In this document: piece by piece, positions 1-7,840 of the stretch
Position numbering within the stretch: the stretch's first letter is position 1
Layout of the letters: each line of letters opens with the position of its first letter
Source: Rhizobium pisi
Lineage (GTDB): Bacteria > Pseudomonadota > Alphaproteobacteria > Rhizobiales > Rhizobiaceae
NCBI RefSeq assembly: GCF_003938655.1
Contig: NZ_RJJT01000007.1
Location: 186,001 to 250,000 of the forward strand
DNA: 64,000 nt
Direction of reading: 5' to 3'
Notes under the pieces: generated by a model
The model's input: only the letters and a program-made list of their open reading frames with translations
What the model was told of the DNA's origin: nothing
The model's database searches: none
Program-made: the position numbers and the translations under genes

Positions 1-754
1 CTGATATCGCGCCATAGGAGGCCGAGTTGACGATGAGCTCGTGGAGGGCGAGCCCGAGATGCACGGCGGCATTCGGCGTCAGATGGGCATTGATGCCGTA
101 GATCGGCATGGAGCCGGCCGTTTCAGGCCAATAGGGGGCGAACTGCTTTTCGGCGAGTTCGAAGAGGAAGGCGCCGCGCCAGCTCGAATCCGTGATCAGG
201 TCCTGCGAGTTGGAAAGCGATTGCAGCCGTCCGCGGAACTTGAGGAGGAAGCTGTCGAGAGAAAGCGTGTTGCGCGCCGTCTGGGTAGCGATGCCCTGGA
301 TGATGGCGAGAAGGTTCTTCGAACGGTGCGAAAGCTCGCGCAGCAGCGATTTCAGCACTTTCTCGCGATGCCGGCTTTCGGTGATCTCAGTCATGACGGA
401 CAGGAGTCCGTAGGTGCTTCGTCCGCCGGTGCGCTGGATCTTCAGCTCATAGGTGCGTCTTTCGCCATCGACGTCGATCTCGACCTCGGCATTGTTGGGG
501 ATGCCGGTGTCCAGCACCTTATGTTTCAGCGCCGTCAGATATCGCCCATGGGCATCGCCAAAAAGGGCAGCGTCGCTGCCGCCGGGCACAAAGAGCGCTG
601 CGAAATGCGGTGGCAGATTTTCGGCGTAGAAGATCGAAAGCCGGGCGTCCTGGCAGAGGATGGAAATCCCGGCGCTGCCGAGTGCGCGCTCCATCATTGC
701 GGCTTTGCCTTCGAATGCGAGGGGCATGCCGGACAACGGTTCAGTCGTATTCAC
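1..754 (-). CDS. HWE/HisKA_2 sensor histidine kinase of the general stress locus (3' end outside window)
   Basis: Reading leftward from a GTG at 754 there is an open frame to the window edge, about 251 residues; the C-terminal ATPase part is outside. Residues 20-130 look like a PAS-type sensor segment ending in a linker. The motif ELSHRSKNLLAIIQG with phospho-accepting His about residue 143 is the HisKA_2/HWE dimerisation box, and LHELIVNSASYGA near the edge is the N-box of the ATPase domain. AGGAAAGG lies about 8 nt before the GTG; an in-frame ATG at 727 is the alternative start. Kinases of this family phosphorylate PhyR; in Sinorhizobium the equivalent neighbour is RsiC, in Caulobacter PhyK. 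It lies just downstream of phyR in the same direction and has its own EcfG-type promoter. No transmembrane segment is visible in this part, so it appears cytoplasmic. Confidence 0.85.
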   Translation of the reverse strand, partial: MNTTEPLSGMPLAFEGKAAMMERALGSAGISILCQDARLSIFYAENLPPHFAALFVPGGSDAALFGDAHGRYLTALKHKVLDTGIPNNAEVEIDVDGERRTYELKIQRTGGRSTYGLLSVMTEITESRHREKVLKSLLRELSHRSKNLLAIIQGIATQTARNTLSLDSFLLKFRGRLQSLSNSQDLITDSSWRGAFLFELAEKQFAPYWPETAGSMPIYGINAHLTPNAAVHLGLALHELIVNSASYGAIS

Positions 755-882
755 TCGGCCGCCTTTCCTTGTGACATCTCGAACGCCGCTGAAGGGAGCG
801 CCCTTCCAGAAACCGCCTGCCAACTCTAGAACAAAGCGCTGCAAAAACCGTTAAAGAGGCCTACGCGTCCCGGTAGAACCGG

Positions 883-907
883 AACGCCTGCTTGGGTGAT
901 TGGTTCC
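883..907 (-). promoter_or_regulatory. EcfG-type promoter of the sensor kinase gene
   Basis: On the minus strand the sequence is GGAAC, 16 nt, CGTT, an exact match to the extracytoplasmic general-stress sigma factor consensus of rhizobia. It lies between phyR and the kinase gene, 129 nt before the GTG start, so the kinase can be transcribed by EcfG separately from phyR. Confidence 0.75.
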
Positions 908-927
908 GAAGCCCGGAAAATTGCGTT

Positions 928-1722
928 TCAGGCGGCTACCTTGGTCGATTCATTGAAGAAAAGAGCCTGACTGATCAGCGCCTTGACCATGTCGGGATTG
1001 AAGGGCTTGGTGACCAGGAAAGTCGGTTCGGGGCGCTCGCCGGTCAGAAGCCGTTCCGGGAAAGCAGTGATGAAGATCACCGGCACGCTCGACGTCTTGA
1101 GGATGTCGTTGACGGCATCGATACCGGAGCTGCCGTCGGCAAGCTGAATGTCGGCCAGCACCATGCTCGGCTTGGTCTTGTTGTAGAGTGCGACGGCCTC
1201 GGCATGTGTGCGCGCAATGCCGGTGACGCGATGGCCGAGGCTTTCCACCATCTGCTCGATATCCATGGCGATCAGCGGCTCGTCTTCGATGATCATGATA
1301 TCGGTTGCGACCTGACGGGAAATTTCCTGCGAGGCCTTGTCGAGCAGACGCATGACATCCTGTTCGTCGAGTTCCAGGATTTCCGCGATTTCGGCCACGC
1401 GGAAATTCTCCACGGCGGCGAGCAGGAAGGCCTGGCGTGCGCCCGGCGAAACCTTGGAAAGGTTGAGCGTGGCGCGCTGCTCCCAGGCATAGGGCGAGGT
1501 CGGCTCTGGAATCTGGACGGCGGTGGAACCAAACAGTTGTGTAAACAGTTTGTAGAGTGCGACCCGGTCATTCGCCGTATCCGGGAAAATAGACAGATCG
1601 GCGATGATGGCTTCAAGAACGGCAGCGACATATGCGTCGCCCGATGTCTGAGTGCCGGTAAGGGCCCGGGAATAGCGACGCAGATAAGGAAGGTGCGGCG
1701 CAATTCGAGTAGAAAGTGTCAT
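928..1722 (-). CDS. phyR: PhyR, general stress response anti-anti-sigma response regulator
   Basis: 264 residues. Residues 1-135 form a sigma-factor-like (ECF) domain without DNA-binding role; residues 140-264 form a receiver domain with acidic pair E146/D147, phospho-acceptor D191 (VLADIQLADG), T219 and K239. This sigma-like plus REC order is diagnostic of PhyR. When phosphorylated, PhyR binds NepR and frees EcfG. The ATG at 1722 is preferred because GGGAG lies 8 nt before it and the EcfG promoter at 1768-1792 leaves a short leader; a further in-frame upstream start at 1758 lies almost at the predicted transcript start. It is divergent from nepR-ecfG and followed by the kinase gene, the classical arrangement. 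Confidence 0.95.
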   Translation of the reverse strand: MTLSTRIAPHLPYLRRYSRALTGTQTSGDAYVAAVLEAIIADLSIFPDTANDRVALYKLFTQLFGSTAVQIPEPTSPYAWEQRATLNLSKVSPGARQAFLLAAVENFRVAEIAEILELDEQDVMRLLDKASQEISRQVATDIMIIEDEPLIAMDIEQMVESLGHRVTGIARTHAEAVALYNKTKPSMVLADIQLADGSSGIDAVNDILKTSSVPVIFITAFPERLLTGERPEPTFLVTKPFNPDMVKALISQALFFNESTKVAA

Positions 1723-1767
1723 AAATGGCTCCCGTATGCAGGCCGGTCTTGGCTTCAATGAGCGGTT

Positions 1768-1792
1768 AACGCCGCCTTGATAAAAAAGTTCC
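1768..1792 (-). promoter_or_regulatory. EcfG-type promoter of phyR
   Basis: Minus strand GGAAC-N16-CGTT, a perfect match, about 45 nt upstream of the phyR ATG. The GGAAC shares the palindrome GTTCCGGAAC (1788-1797) with a plus-strand GGAAC, which places the divergent promoters back to back. It implies autoregulation of phyR by the sigma factor it activates. Confidence 0.8.
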
Positions 1793-1801
1793 GGAACAGC
1801 A

Positions 1802-1826
1802 GGAACTTTTTTTGTCGCGCCGCATT
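1802..1826 (+). promoter_or_regulatory. Candidate EcfG-type promoter of nepR-ecfG
   Basis: Plus strand GGAAC followed after 18 nt by TT (CATT instead of CGTT). It fits the looser RpoE2-like consensus GGAAC-N18-TT but not the stricter one. It would give a leader of about 160 nt to nepR. A second GGAAC at 1793-1797 has no matching -10. Confidence 0.4.
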
Positions 1827-1988
1827 ATCCCAGCCGACATAGAAAGGGCGTAGCATTTCGATCCATGCAGCGGTAGATGCCAGCGACATCGATAGTAATA
1901 CACTCAGTATCGATGGCGTTAGTGGTTGCTGATATCATAATTATTCCATGCGCGCCCCTGGCAAAGACAACGGTGAGAAGACGAGTTG

Positions 1989-2195
1989 ATGATTACACGC
2001 AATAAAGAGGCAGCGGATCAGCGGAAGCTGGAGCTGCGGGCAAGCGACATCCTGGACCCGAACAACCAGATCGGCGTGAAGCTGCGCTCGCTCTATGCCG
2101 CGGTACAGGAAGAGGCGATCCCCGACCGTTTTCTCGATCTTCTCGAAAAGCTCGACCATGCCGAGATGATGGCTTCCGCCAAGATGGCCGAATAG
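1989..2195 (+). CDS. nepR: NepR, anti-sigma factor for EcfG
   Basis: 68 residues, small and highly charged. The central segment IGVKLRSLYAAVQEEAIPDRFLDLLEKLD is the two-helix NepR core: helix 1 about residues 28-41 and helix 2 about 45-57, which clamp the sigma factor and, in stressed cells, PhyR. The ATG at 1989 is used; a TTG immediately before it is in frame. It lies 10 nt before ecfG, so the anti-sigma and sigma are co-transcribed, and it is divergent from phyR. Length and context match known NepR proteins of Rhizobiales. Confidence 0.93.
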   Translation: MITRNKEAADQRKLELRASDILDPNNQIGVKLRSLYAAVQEEAIPDRFLDLLEKLDHAEMMASAKMAE

Positions 2196-2205
2196 GACTC
2201 GTCGC

Positions 2206-2763
2206 ATGGATGAAAAAGAGCAACCCAGCTTCAAGCGGGAATTGCTGGCGGCCCTCCCCAGCCTTCGCGCCTTTGCTATTTCGCTGATCGGCCGACACGA
2301 CCGCGCCGACGATCTCGTTCAAGACACCATCATGAAGGCCTGGGCCAAGCAGGACCATTTCGAGATGGGCACCAACATGAAGGCCTGGCTCTTCACGATC
2401 CTGCGCAACGAACTCTACAGCCAGATGCGCAAGAGCGGCCGCGAGGTGCAGGACAGCGACGGGCTGTTCACGGAATCGATGGCGATGCATCCCGCGCAAT
2501 ACGGCGCGCTCGACCTGCAGGATTTCAAGAAGGCGCTCGACCAGTTGCCGCCGGACCAGCGCGAAGCGATCATCCTCGTCGGAGCCTCGGGCTTTTCTTA
2601 CGAGGAAGCAGCCGAAATCTGCGGCTGCGCCGTCGGCACCATCAAAAGCCGCGTCAACCGCGCCCGCCAAAGACTGCAGGAATTGCTGCAGATTTCAGGT
2701 GAAGCCGATTTCGGCCCGGACGCGACGTCTGCGCCGCTGACGTCGAAGGCTTTTGCGTTCTGA
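2206..2763 (+). CDS. ecfG: EcfG-family sigma factor of the general stress response
   Basis: 185 residues with sigma region 2 (about residues 15-80; DDLVQDTIMKAW and MKAWLFTILRN are the typical region 2 strings) and sigma region 4 (about 115-170; PPDQREAIILVGASGFSYEEAAEICGCAVGTIKSRV contains the helix-turn-helix). Group ECF15 members paired with NepR/PhyR control the alphaproteobacterial general stress regulon and recognise GGAAC-N16/17-CGTT. Four such promoters are present in this window. AGGA lies about 9 nt before the ATG. A terminator follows the gene. Confidence 0.94.
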   Translation: MDEKEQPSFKRELLAALPSLRAFAISLIGRHDRADDLVQDTIMKAWAKQDHFEMGTNMKAWLFTILRNELYSQMRKSGREVQDSDGLFTESMAMHPAQYGALDLQDFKKALDQLPPDQREAIILVGASGFSYEEAAEICGCAVGTIKSRVNRARQRLQELLQISGEADFGPDATSAPLTSKAFAF

Positions 2764-2786
2764 GAAGATTGTGATTGGGAGAAAAG

Positions 2787-2818
2787 CCGGCTTGCCCCTC
2801 GCGGGCGCCGGTTTTTTT
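2787..2818 (+). terminator. Rho-independent terminator after ecfG
   Basis: CCGGC (2787-2791) pairs with GCCGG (2807-2811), with an inner GCCC/GGGC stem, and is followed directly by seven Ts (2812-2818). It ends the nepR-ecfG transcript. Confidence 0.8.
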
Positions 2819-2856
2819 GTGTTGGCGATTATGCGATTGATATCATTGTGTATCCG

Positions 2857-2993
2857 CCCCTCATCCGCCTGCCGGCACCTTCTCCCCGTAAACGGGGCGA
2901 AGGGACATGCCGCGACCTATCCGTTCCTCGCTCACCTCTCGTAGGCCACGTGCCCTCGCCCCGTTTACGGGGAGAGGGTTAGGGTGAGGGGCA
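2857..2993. repeat. Dispersed rhizobial intergenic palindrome (copy 1)
   Basis: The element begins CCCCTCATCCG and ends GGGTGAGGGG, and contains two small palindromes built on CCCCGTAAACGGGG and CCCCGTTTACGGGG, so the whole segment can fold into a long stem. A related copy occurs at 11107-11278. It is the kind of RIME-like mosaic element common between genes in Rhizobium. It lies between convergent ecfG and the 3019-3420 gene. Confidence 0.7.
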
Positions 2994-3018
2994 GTCGCTT
3001 TGCGTGCAGCCCTAATGA

Positions 3019-3420
3019 TCAATCCTCTCGCTTCGACCCCACCAGATTGGCCGCGACGATGGCTGCCAGGACGCCGGCGGTGAGTAGCGGCTGGGCGCGG
3101 ATGAGGCCGAGGCCGACGGTGGCCAGAGATTCGAGGGCTGCGCGGCGTTCACGGACGCGCCGCGCCTCCTGGGCGTTGATGACTGCCATCACCACCAGCA
3201 CGATGATGCCGATCAGCAGCGCGCAGGCGGCAAGGAAGAGGGCGGCGCCGACCGGGCCGTAGATGCCGGCGAGCCAGATGGCGCCGGCGGTGACACCAAG
3301 CGCGTAAGCGGTGAGGAGGAAGAGCACGGCAAGCGCGATGAAGATGCCGTTGCGCTTGGCGCGCGCAACGGTTCGATGCACGCTTGCGCCCGTCAACAGG
3401 CTGAGGATCGAAAAGAGCAT
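3019..3420 (-). CDS. Small phage-holin-superfamily-like inner membrane protein
   Basis: 133 residues. Two strongly hydrophobic spans (about residues 26-48 and 52-80) and a weaker C-terminal one (about 108-125) are separated by a charged helix (QEARRVRERRAALE). This resembles the membrane partners found next to DUF883/YqjD-ElaB proteins (YqjE/holin-superfamily type). GAGGAAG precedes the ATG. It lies 9 nt downstream of the DUF883 gene and should share its EcfG promoter, so a role in stress-induced envelope or ribosome-membrane association is a reasonable inference. Exact function unknown. Confidence 0.7.
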   Translation of the reverse strand: MLFSILSLLTGASVHRTVARAKRNGIFIALAVLFLLTAYALGVTAGAIWLAGIYGPVGAALFLAACALLIGIIVLVVMAVINAQEARRVRERRAALESLATVGLGLIRAQPLLTAGVLAAIVAANLVGSKRED

Positions 3421-3429
3421 CGCGCTTCC

Positions 3430-3774
3430 TCAGCGGCGGGCGAGGAAGGCGATGGCGAGGCCGACAGCGGCTGCCGCGCCGATCGTGGCCAAGGGATGCT
3501 TGCGCACGGTCGCGCGCATTTCGGTCGCACCGCGCTCATAACCTTGTTGCAATTCGCGCAGCAGATCCTCGCTGCGGCCGAGCAGTTCCTCGTAGCCGGC
3601 GCTTGCCTGGCCACGGATCTTGTCGCCTTGATGGCGCGAGCTCTTGCTAACGAGGTGCGTAAATTCCGCGAGTTCGTCGCGCAAAGCCTCGATCTGCTCT
3701 TCGATGCCGGATTCGAGATTGTGGAAGGTGCCGTTGCGGCGGCTGCGGCTGGAATGGAAGAGGGAATAGGTCAT
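3430..3774 (-). CDS. DUF883 (ElaB/YqjD-like) C-tail-anchored membrane protein
   Basis: 114 residues: an amphipathic charged helix (about residues 25-85) followed by RKHPLATIGAAAAVGLAIAFLARR, a single C-terminal membrane anchor ending in two arginines, the DUF883 signature. E. coli YqjD and ElaB bind ribosomes to the inner membrane in stationary phase and depend on the stress sigma factor; the parallel here is the perfect EcfG promoter upstream. The ATG at 3774 is chosen because GGAG lies just before it; an in-frame upstream ATG lacks such a site. First gene of a two-gene operon with the 3019-3420 gene. Confidence 0.8.
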   Translation of the reverse strand: MTYSLFHSSRSRRNGTFHNLESGIEEQIEALRDELAEFTHLVSKSSRHQGDKIRGQASAGYEELLGRSEDLLRELQQGYERGATEMRATVRKHPLATIGAAAAVGLAIAFLARR

Positions 3775-3884
3775 GGCTGTCTCCATTGGCTGGGGCGCGC
3801 GCAAGCCCGCCTGTTCTCTACGGGGGTCACGACCGTTCGTTGCATGTATGAGACCGCCCGGCATTGATCCAAATCACTGCCGAA

Positions 3885-3909
3885 AACGTGCCGGACGATC
3901 AAAAGTTCC
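3885..3909 (-). promoter_or_regulatory. EcfG-type promoter of the DUF883 operon
   Basis: Minus strand GGAAC-N16-CGTTTT, a perfect match, about 110 nt upstream of the DUF883 ATG. It lies in the 148-nt gap after the 3' end of hmuV, which reads in the same direction. Confidence 0.75.
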
Positions 3910-3922
3910 GCCGGAGCGGCGG

Positions 3923-4717
3923 TCAGAGCTGGGAAACCGCGCTATGGGCGAGCACGAAAGGCGTGCCGTCGGCCGGTGCACGGTTGACGCGCAACGCGCA
4001 ACCGAACACCGAGAGCATGGTCTCGTCGGTCAGCACGTCAGCGACGTTGCCGGCGGCGGCAAGGCGGCCGGATTTCATCAGCACGATGTGGTCGGCAAAG
4101 AGTGCCGTCAGGTTGAGGTCGTGCATGACGGCGATGACGCCGCCGCCCCGTTCGCAGAAATTCCGGGCAAGCGACATGATGGTCAGCTGATGGCTGATGT
4201 CGAGGCTCGAAACCGGTTCGTCGAGCAGCAGCCAGCAGGGCTTGCCGTCGACAACAGGCTCGGCGATCTGGCAGAGCACGCGGGCAAGCTGCACGCGCTG
4301 CTGCTCGCCGCCTGACAGTTCCTGGTAGAAGCGGCCTTCGAAGCCAGTCAGGTCGACGGCGGCAAGGGCGGCGGCTGCCGTCTGCTCGGCCTTATCGGGA
4401 TGCAGGTTGAGACCCGATGTGAGGCCCATGCGGACGATCTCGCGCACGGTGAAGGGAAAGGAGATGGTGCTTGCCTGCGGCAGCACGCCGCGAATGGCGG
4501 CAAGCTGCCAGGGTTTCAGCCCGTTCACCTCGCTGCCGCCGATGCGCACCGAGCCCTGATAGGCAAGCTCGCCAGATATTGCCTTCATCGTCGTCGTCTT
4601 GCCGGAGCCGTTCGGTCCGGCGATTGCCGTCAGCTCGCCGGCTTTTGCCGTGAAGGCGACGTCGCTGACGATGGCTTTGCCGGAAAGGCGCACTGAGACG
4701 CCGGACACTTCGATCAT
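3923..4717 (-). CDS. hmuV: HmuV, haem ABC transporter ATP-binding protein
   Basis: 264 residues, cytoplasmic ATPase. Walker A GPNGSGKTT (about 34-42), ABC signature LSGGEQQR (about 138-145), Walker B WLLLDEPVSSLD (about 162-173) and the switch His in VMHDLN. The length and best resemblance are to HmuV/BhuV, which energises haem import from the periplasm. Last gene of hmuPSTUV, 9 nt after hmuU. The variant of the signature LSGGEQQRV is normal for the FecE-type family. Confidence 0.93.
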   Translation of the reverse strand: MIEVSGVSVRLSGKAIVSDVAFTAKAGELTAIAGPNGSGKTTTMKAISGELAYQGSVRIGGSEVNGLKPWQLAAIRGVLPQASTISFPFTVREIVRMGLTSGLNLHPDKAEQTAAAALAAVDLTGFEGRFYQELSGGEQQRVQLARVLCQIAEPVVDGKPCWLLLDEPVSSLDISHQLTIMSLARNFCERGGGVIAVMHDLNLTALFADHIVLMKSGRLAAAGNVADVLTDETMLSVFGCALRVNRAPADGTPFVLAHSAVSQL

Positions 4718-4726
4718 TTCAGTCGC

Positions 4727-5839
4727 TCACAGGGCGAGGCGCGAACGCTGCCGTAGCAGGATCCACAGGAAGAACGGTCCGCCGACCGCGGCGGTGATGA
4801 TGCCGATCGGCAGCTCGGCCGGGGCGACCAGGATGCGGGCCAGCACATCGGCGAAAATCAGCATCGAGCCGCCGAGAAGGGCTGCGGCCGGCAGCAGGAA
4901 ACGGTGATCCGGACCGATCGCCATGCGCAGGATATGCGGCACGACGATGCCGACGAAGCCGATGCCGCCGCTGACGGCGACGGAGGCGCCGGTCGCTGCG
5001 GCGACACCGACGATCGCGACATTCTTCAGCCGCTGCACCGGCACGCCCATATGAAACGCAGCAGCTTCGCCGAGCGTGATGGCGTTGAGGCCGCGGGCCA
5101 TGAAGGGCAGGGCGGTGAAGGACAGGAGGATGATCGGCCCAGCGGCGGCGATCTTCATCCATGTGGCGCCGGCAAGCGAGCCCATGCTCCAGAAGGTAAG
5201 GTCGCGCAGCTGCTGGTCGTTTGCCATGGTGATCAACAACCCGGTCATGGCGAGGGTAAGCGCGCCGAGCGCGATACCGGCAAGCAGCATCGTCGCCACC
5301 GAGGTCTGGCCGTGGCGGGTGGCGATCCTGTAAAGCAGCAGCGTTGTGACAAGGCCGCCCGCGAAGGCGGCCACCGGCAAAGCGTAGATGCCGAAAAGTG
5401 CCACGAGCGGGGCTGCAAGGCCGCTGCCGAGCACGATCATGGCGACCGCGCCGAAGCTTGCCCCGGAGGAAACGCCGACAAGGCCGGGGTCGGCCAGCGG
5501 GTTGCGGAACAGGCCCTGCATCACCGTGCCGGAGACGGCAAGCGACGCGCCGATCAGAAAACCGAGGATGGTGCGGGGCAGGCGGATGTCGAAGATGATG
5601 ATCCGGTCACGGGCGCTGAGCGCCGTCTCCGAACCGGCCATATTGGCGATGACGTCGAGGATCGAGGCATCGGAGGCGCCCGTCGTCACCGAAAACAGCA
5701 GCGAGAAGACCGAGCCGGCGACGAGAAGGGCGATCGCCAGCAAGGCGAGCTGCGTCCTGTCGCCCGCCTGCCTGTTTTCACGCATGTCTGCCATCGGGAA
5801 GTGTCGCTTTCGCCCCGGCATGGCCTGCGGCAGGGCCAT
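4727..5839 (-). CDS. hmuU: HmuU, haem ABC transporter permease
   Basis: 370 residues, FecCD/BtuC family inner membrane permease with about nine to ten hydrophobic spans. The strings PRTILGFLIGASLAVSG, GLFRNPLADPGLVGVSSGA and GGIGFVGIVVPHILRM are FecCD hallmarks; the last is the ATPase contact loop. The ATG at 5839 follows GGGGG by about 7 nt and lies 2 nt past the hmuT stop; internal ATGs at 5794 and 5785 are alternatives but lack a ribosome binding site. Works with HmuT and HmuV. Confidence 0.92.
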   Translation of the reverse strand: MALPQAMPGRKRHFPMADMRENRQAGDRTQLALLAIALLVAGSVFSLLFSVTTGASDASILDVIANMAGSETALSARDRIIIFDIRLPRTILGFLIGASLAVSGTVMQGLFRNPLADPGLVGVSSGASFGAVAMIVLGSGLAAPLVALFGIYALPVAAFAGGLVTTLLLYRIATRHGQTSVATMLLAGIALGALTLAMTGLLITMANDQQLRDLTFWSMGSLAGATWMKIAAAGPIILLSFTALPFMARGLNAITLGEAAAFHMGVPVQRLKNVAIVGVAAATGASVAVSGGIGFVGIVVPHILRMAIGPDHRFLLPAAALLGGSMLIFADVLARILVAPAELPIGIITAAVGGPFFLWILLRQRSRLAL

Positions 5840-5841
5840 GA

Positions 5842-6771
5842 TCAGCCCCCGTAGATCGCCGTGTTCAGGTCACGCACGGCGGCTGCGGTGCGCGGGCCGA
5901 AGCCGAGCAGGTAGATGCCGTCCATCCGGATGATCGCTTTCTTCTCGCCAGCCGGTGTCAGCGCGATCGCCGGCTGCGCCAGCAGGTCCTCGTTCCTGGC
6001 ACCGGCGCCGTCGCCGCGGTCCATCATCAGGATGAGGTCGGGCTTGGCTTCGATGATCGCTTCGTCCGTCAGGGGCTTATAGCCGGGAAATGCGCCGACG
6101 GCGTTGACGGCGCCGGCAAGCTTGATGACGCCGTCGGCTGCCGTGCCGGTGCCTGATGCCATGATCCGGCCGTTCTGGGCGCTGAGGATGAAGAGAACGC
6201 GCTTGCGCTCGGCCTCCGGGCGCTTTTCGGCATCGGCGATCGCCGCGTCGAGATCGACTGCCACCTTTTCTTCGAGCGCCTTTGCCTTGCCGGGCACGCC
6301 GAGCAGCGCGCCGACGCGGTCGATCTTGGCGATGATGCCGTCACGGGTGAAGGGGCTCGGCACGGTCTCGAAGGGCACGCTGGCGTTCTTCAGCACAGTT
6401 AGCGCCTCCTGCGGACCGGAACCTTCGACGGCGATGATCGCTGTCGGGTTCATGGCGAGGATGCCTTCCGGCGAAAGCGCGCGCATGTAACCGACATCAG
6501 GCAGCTTCTGTGCCGCCTGCGGATAGGTGCTCGTGGTGTCGCGGGCGATCAGCCGGCCTTCCTCGCCGAGCGCATAGATGATCTCGGTGACGTCGCCGCC
6601 GACCGAAACGAGGCGCGTCGTGTCGAACCTTTTCTCCTCGGCATGGGCGGCCTGGATGAAGGCGAAGCTTTTGCCCGCCGGCGCCGTCGGGATGAGCGGC
6701 AGCGCCATGACAACAGCCGTCAGGGCCAGTTCCCACGGGCGGATCCGGCGCAGATTGTTACGCGTGGTCAT
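5842..6771 (-). CDS. hmuT: HmuT, periplasmic haem-binding protein
   Basis: 309 residues. An N-terminal signal peptide (about residues 1-37; charged start, hydrophobic ELALTAVVMALPLIPTAPA, cleavage near AHA) leads into a class III periplasmic binding protein fold: RLVSVGGDVTEIIYALG, followed by the long connecting helix and DLILMMDRG. It would carry haem from the TonB-dependent outer membrane receptor to HmuUV. The ATG at 6771 has AAGGA upstream; the reading frame extends further but overlaps hmuS without reason. No outer membrane receptor gene is present nearby in this window. Confidence 0.92.
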   Translation of the reverse strand: MTTRNNLRRIRPWELALTAVVMALPLIPTAPAGKSFAFIQAAHAEEKRFDTTRLVSVGGDVTEIIYALGEEGRLIARDTTSTYPQAAQKLPDVGYMRALSPEGILAMNPTAIIAVEGSGPQEALTVLKNASVPFETVPSPFTRDGIIAKIDRVGALLGVPGKAKALEEKVAVDLDAAIADAEKRPEAERKRVLFILSAQNGRIMASGTGTAADGVIKLAGAVNAVGAFPGYKPLTDEAIIEAKPDLILMMDRGDGAGARNEDLLAQPAIALTPAGEKKAIIRMDGIYLLGFGPRTAAAVRDLNTAIYGG

Positions 6772-6782
6772 CGTTGCGATCC

Positions 6783-7832
6783 TTATGCGGCCACGCTTGC
6801 TGCTCGCGGCAGGTTTTCCATGATCTCGCGCCACTCGGCGCGCTCGTCGGAGCCTTCCTGCCGCTTGCCGAAGAATTGGATGATCATCTCGCCGTCGGCA
6901 TTGTAGGCCTCCAGCGAGGTGACGTGGCCGTCCTTGGTCGGCTTGCGCACGGCCCAGGTCTCGGCGATGTGATCCCGGCGCAGATGCAGGTGGAAGGTCG
7001 GATCCATGATGTTGATCCACGGCCCCATCGACTGCACGTTGAAGATCGGACCGGAATGGATCTGGACGATGCCGTTATTGGCAACGAAGCACATGATCGG
7101 CATGCCGGATTTTACCGAGGCATGCATCATCTCAGCGGTCGCCGTGTTATCGAGCTTCCAGGCATAGTCGTCTCCGACGCTGCGCACGGCCGCCTGGCGG
7201 CCGATTTTCAGGCGCTTCAGCATGCCGAAGAATTCGTGCGTATCGGTGAGCTTGCTCCAATTGTCGCGCAACTCGTCGCGGTTGACGTCGGTGGTCTCGT
7301 CTGCGGTATTCGAGGTCTCGGCCTCGAGGAATTCCTGCGACTGATCTTCGAGCTTCAGCTCGGCGACGATCGCGTGATAGGCCTCGACATTCGAATTCGG
7401 GCGCAGGTGCACTTTGTGCACGGCGTTACCTGCCTTGTCGAAATATTGCAGGCTGAGGCGCGCCTGGTCGCCATCCTTTTTGGAGACGGCGAAGCCATGC
7501 TCCCAGCGGCTTGGGAAGATGCGCAGGTCGATGTTCTCGCCGAGGACGATCGCGGCCTGCGCGCCGCTCTTGATGTTTTCGAAGACACCGATCTTTTCGT
7601 GCACGGCGCTTTCGTTGCGCGACAGCGCCATGACTTCGCCGAGGCGTTCCACGCGCTCGAGAAGCTTCAACGCGCTGCCGTCGATGCGGGTCACGCTGAT
7701 GCCGGTTTCGGCGGCGACGAGGGCTGCCTCGGAAATCTTCAGCTGGGCGGCGATATCGCGCTCGCGCATCTTCGGATTCTCGGCGCGAAACGCACGGATT
7801 TCGGCCGGTGCCGGTCTTTTTTGTTCGGTCAT
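6783..7832 (-). CDS. hmuS: HmuS, cytoplasmic haem-degrading/haem-trafficking factor
   Basis: 349 residues made of two related halves, as in the HemS/ChuS/HmuS family, each carrying a PIMCFVANNG/ GPIFNVQSMGPWINI-type haem pocket segment in the second half. HemS-type proteins bind imported haem and either store or break it. The start at 7832 lies 9 nt after hmuP. Its stop is 12 nt before hmuT, so hmuP-S-T-U-V form one tight leftward operon. HmuS family proteins often also degrade haem with a reductase partner; a second, unrelated haem oxygenase (HmuQ) is encoded at 10745. Confidence 0.92.
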   Translation of the reverse strand: MTEQKRPAPAEIRAFRAENPKMRERDIAAQLKISEAALVAAETGISVTRIDGSALKLLERVERLGEVMALSRNESAVHEKIGVFENIKSGAQAAIVLGENIDLRIFPSRWEHGFAVSKKDGDQARLSLQYFDKAGNAVHKVHLRPNSNVEAYHAIVAELKLEDQSQEFLEAETSNTADETTDVNRDELRDNWSKLTDTHEFFGMLKRLKIGRQAAVRSVGDDYAWKLDNTATAEMMHASVKSGMPIMCFVANNGIVQIHSGPIFNVQSMGPWINIMDPTFHLHLRRDHIAETWAVRKPTKDGHVTSLEAYNADGEMIIQFFGKRQEGSDERAEWREIMENLPRAASVAA

Positions 7833-7840
7833 ATCATACC

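Noticed and set aside
41..829. Long rightward open frame over the sensor kinase
   Set aside because: It mirrors the kinase coding strand; the leftward frame has HisKA_2 and N-box motifs, the rightward one has none.
892..1761. Open frame opposite phyR
   Set aside because: Phase shadow of PhyR, whose domains and start are clear; no ribosome site or family for the opposite frame.
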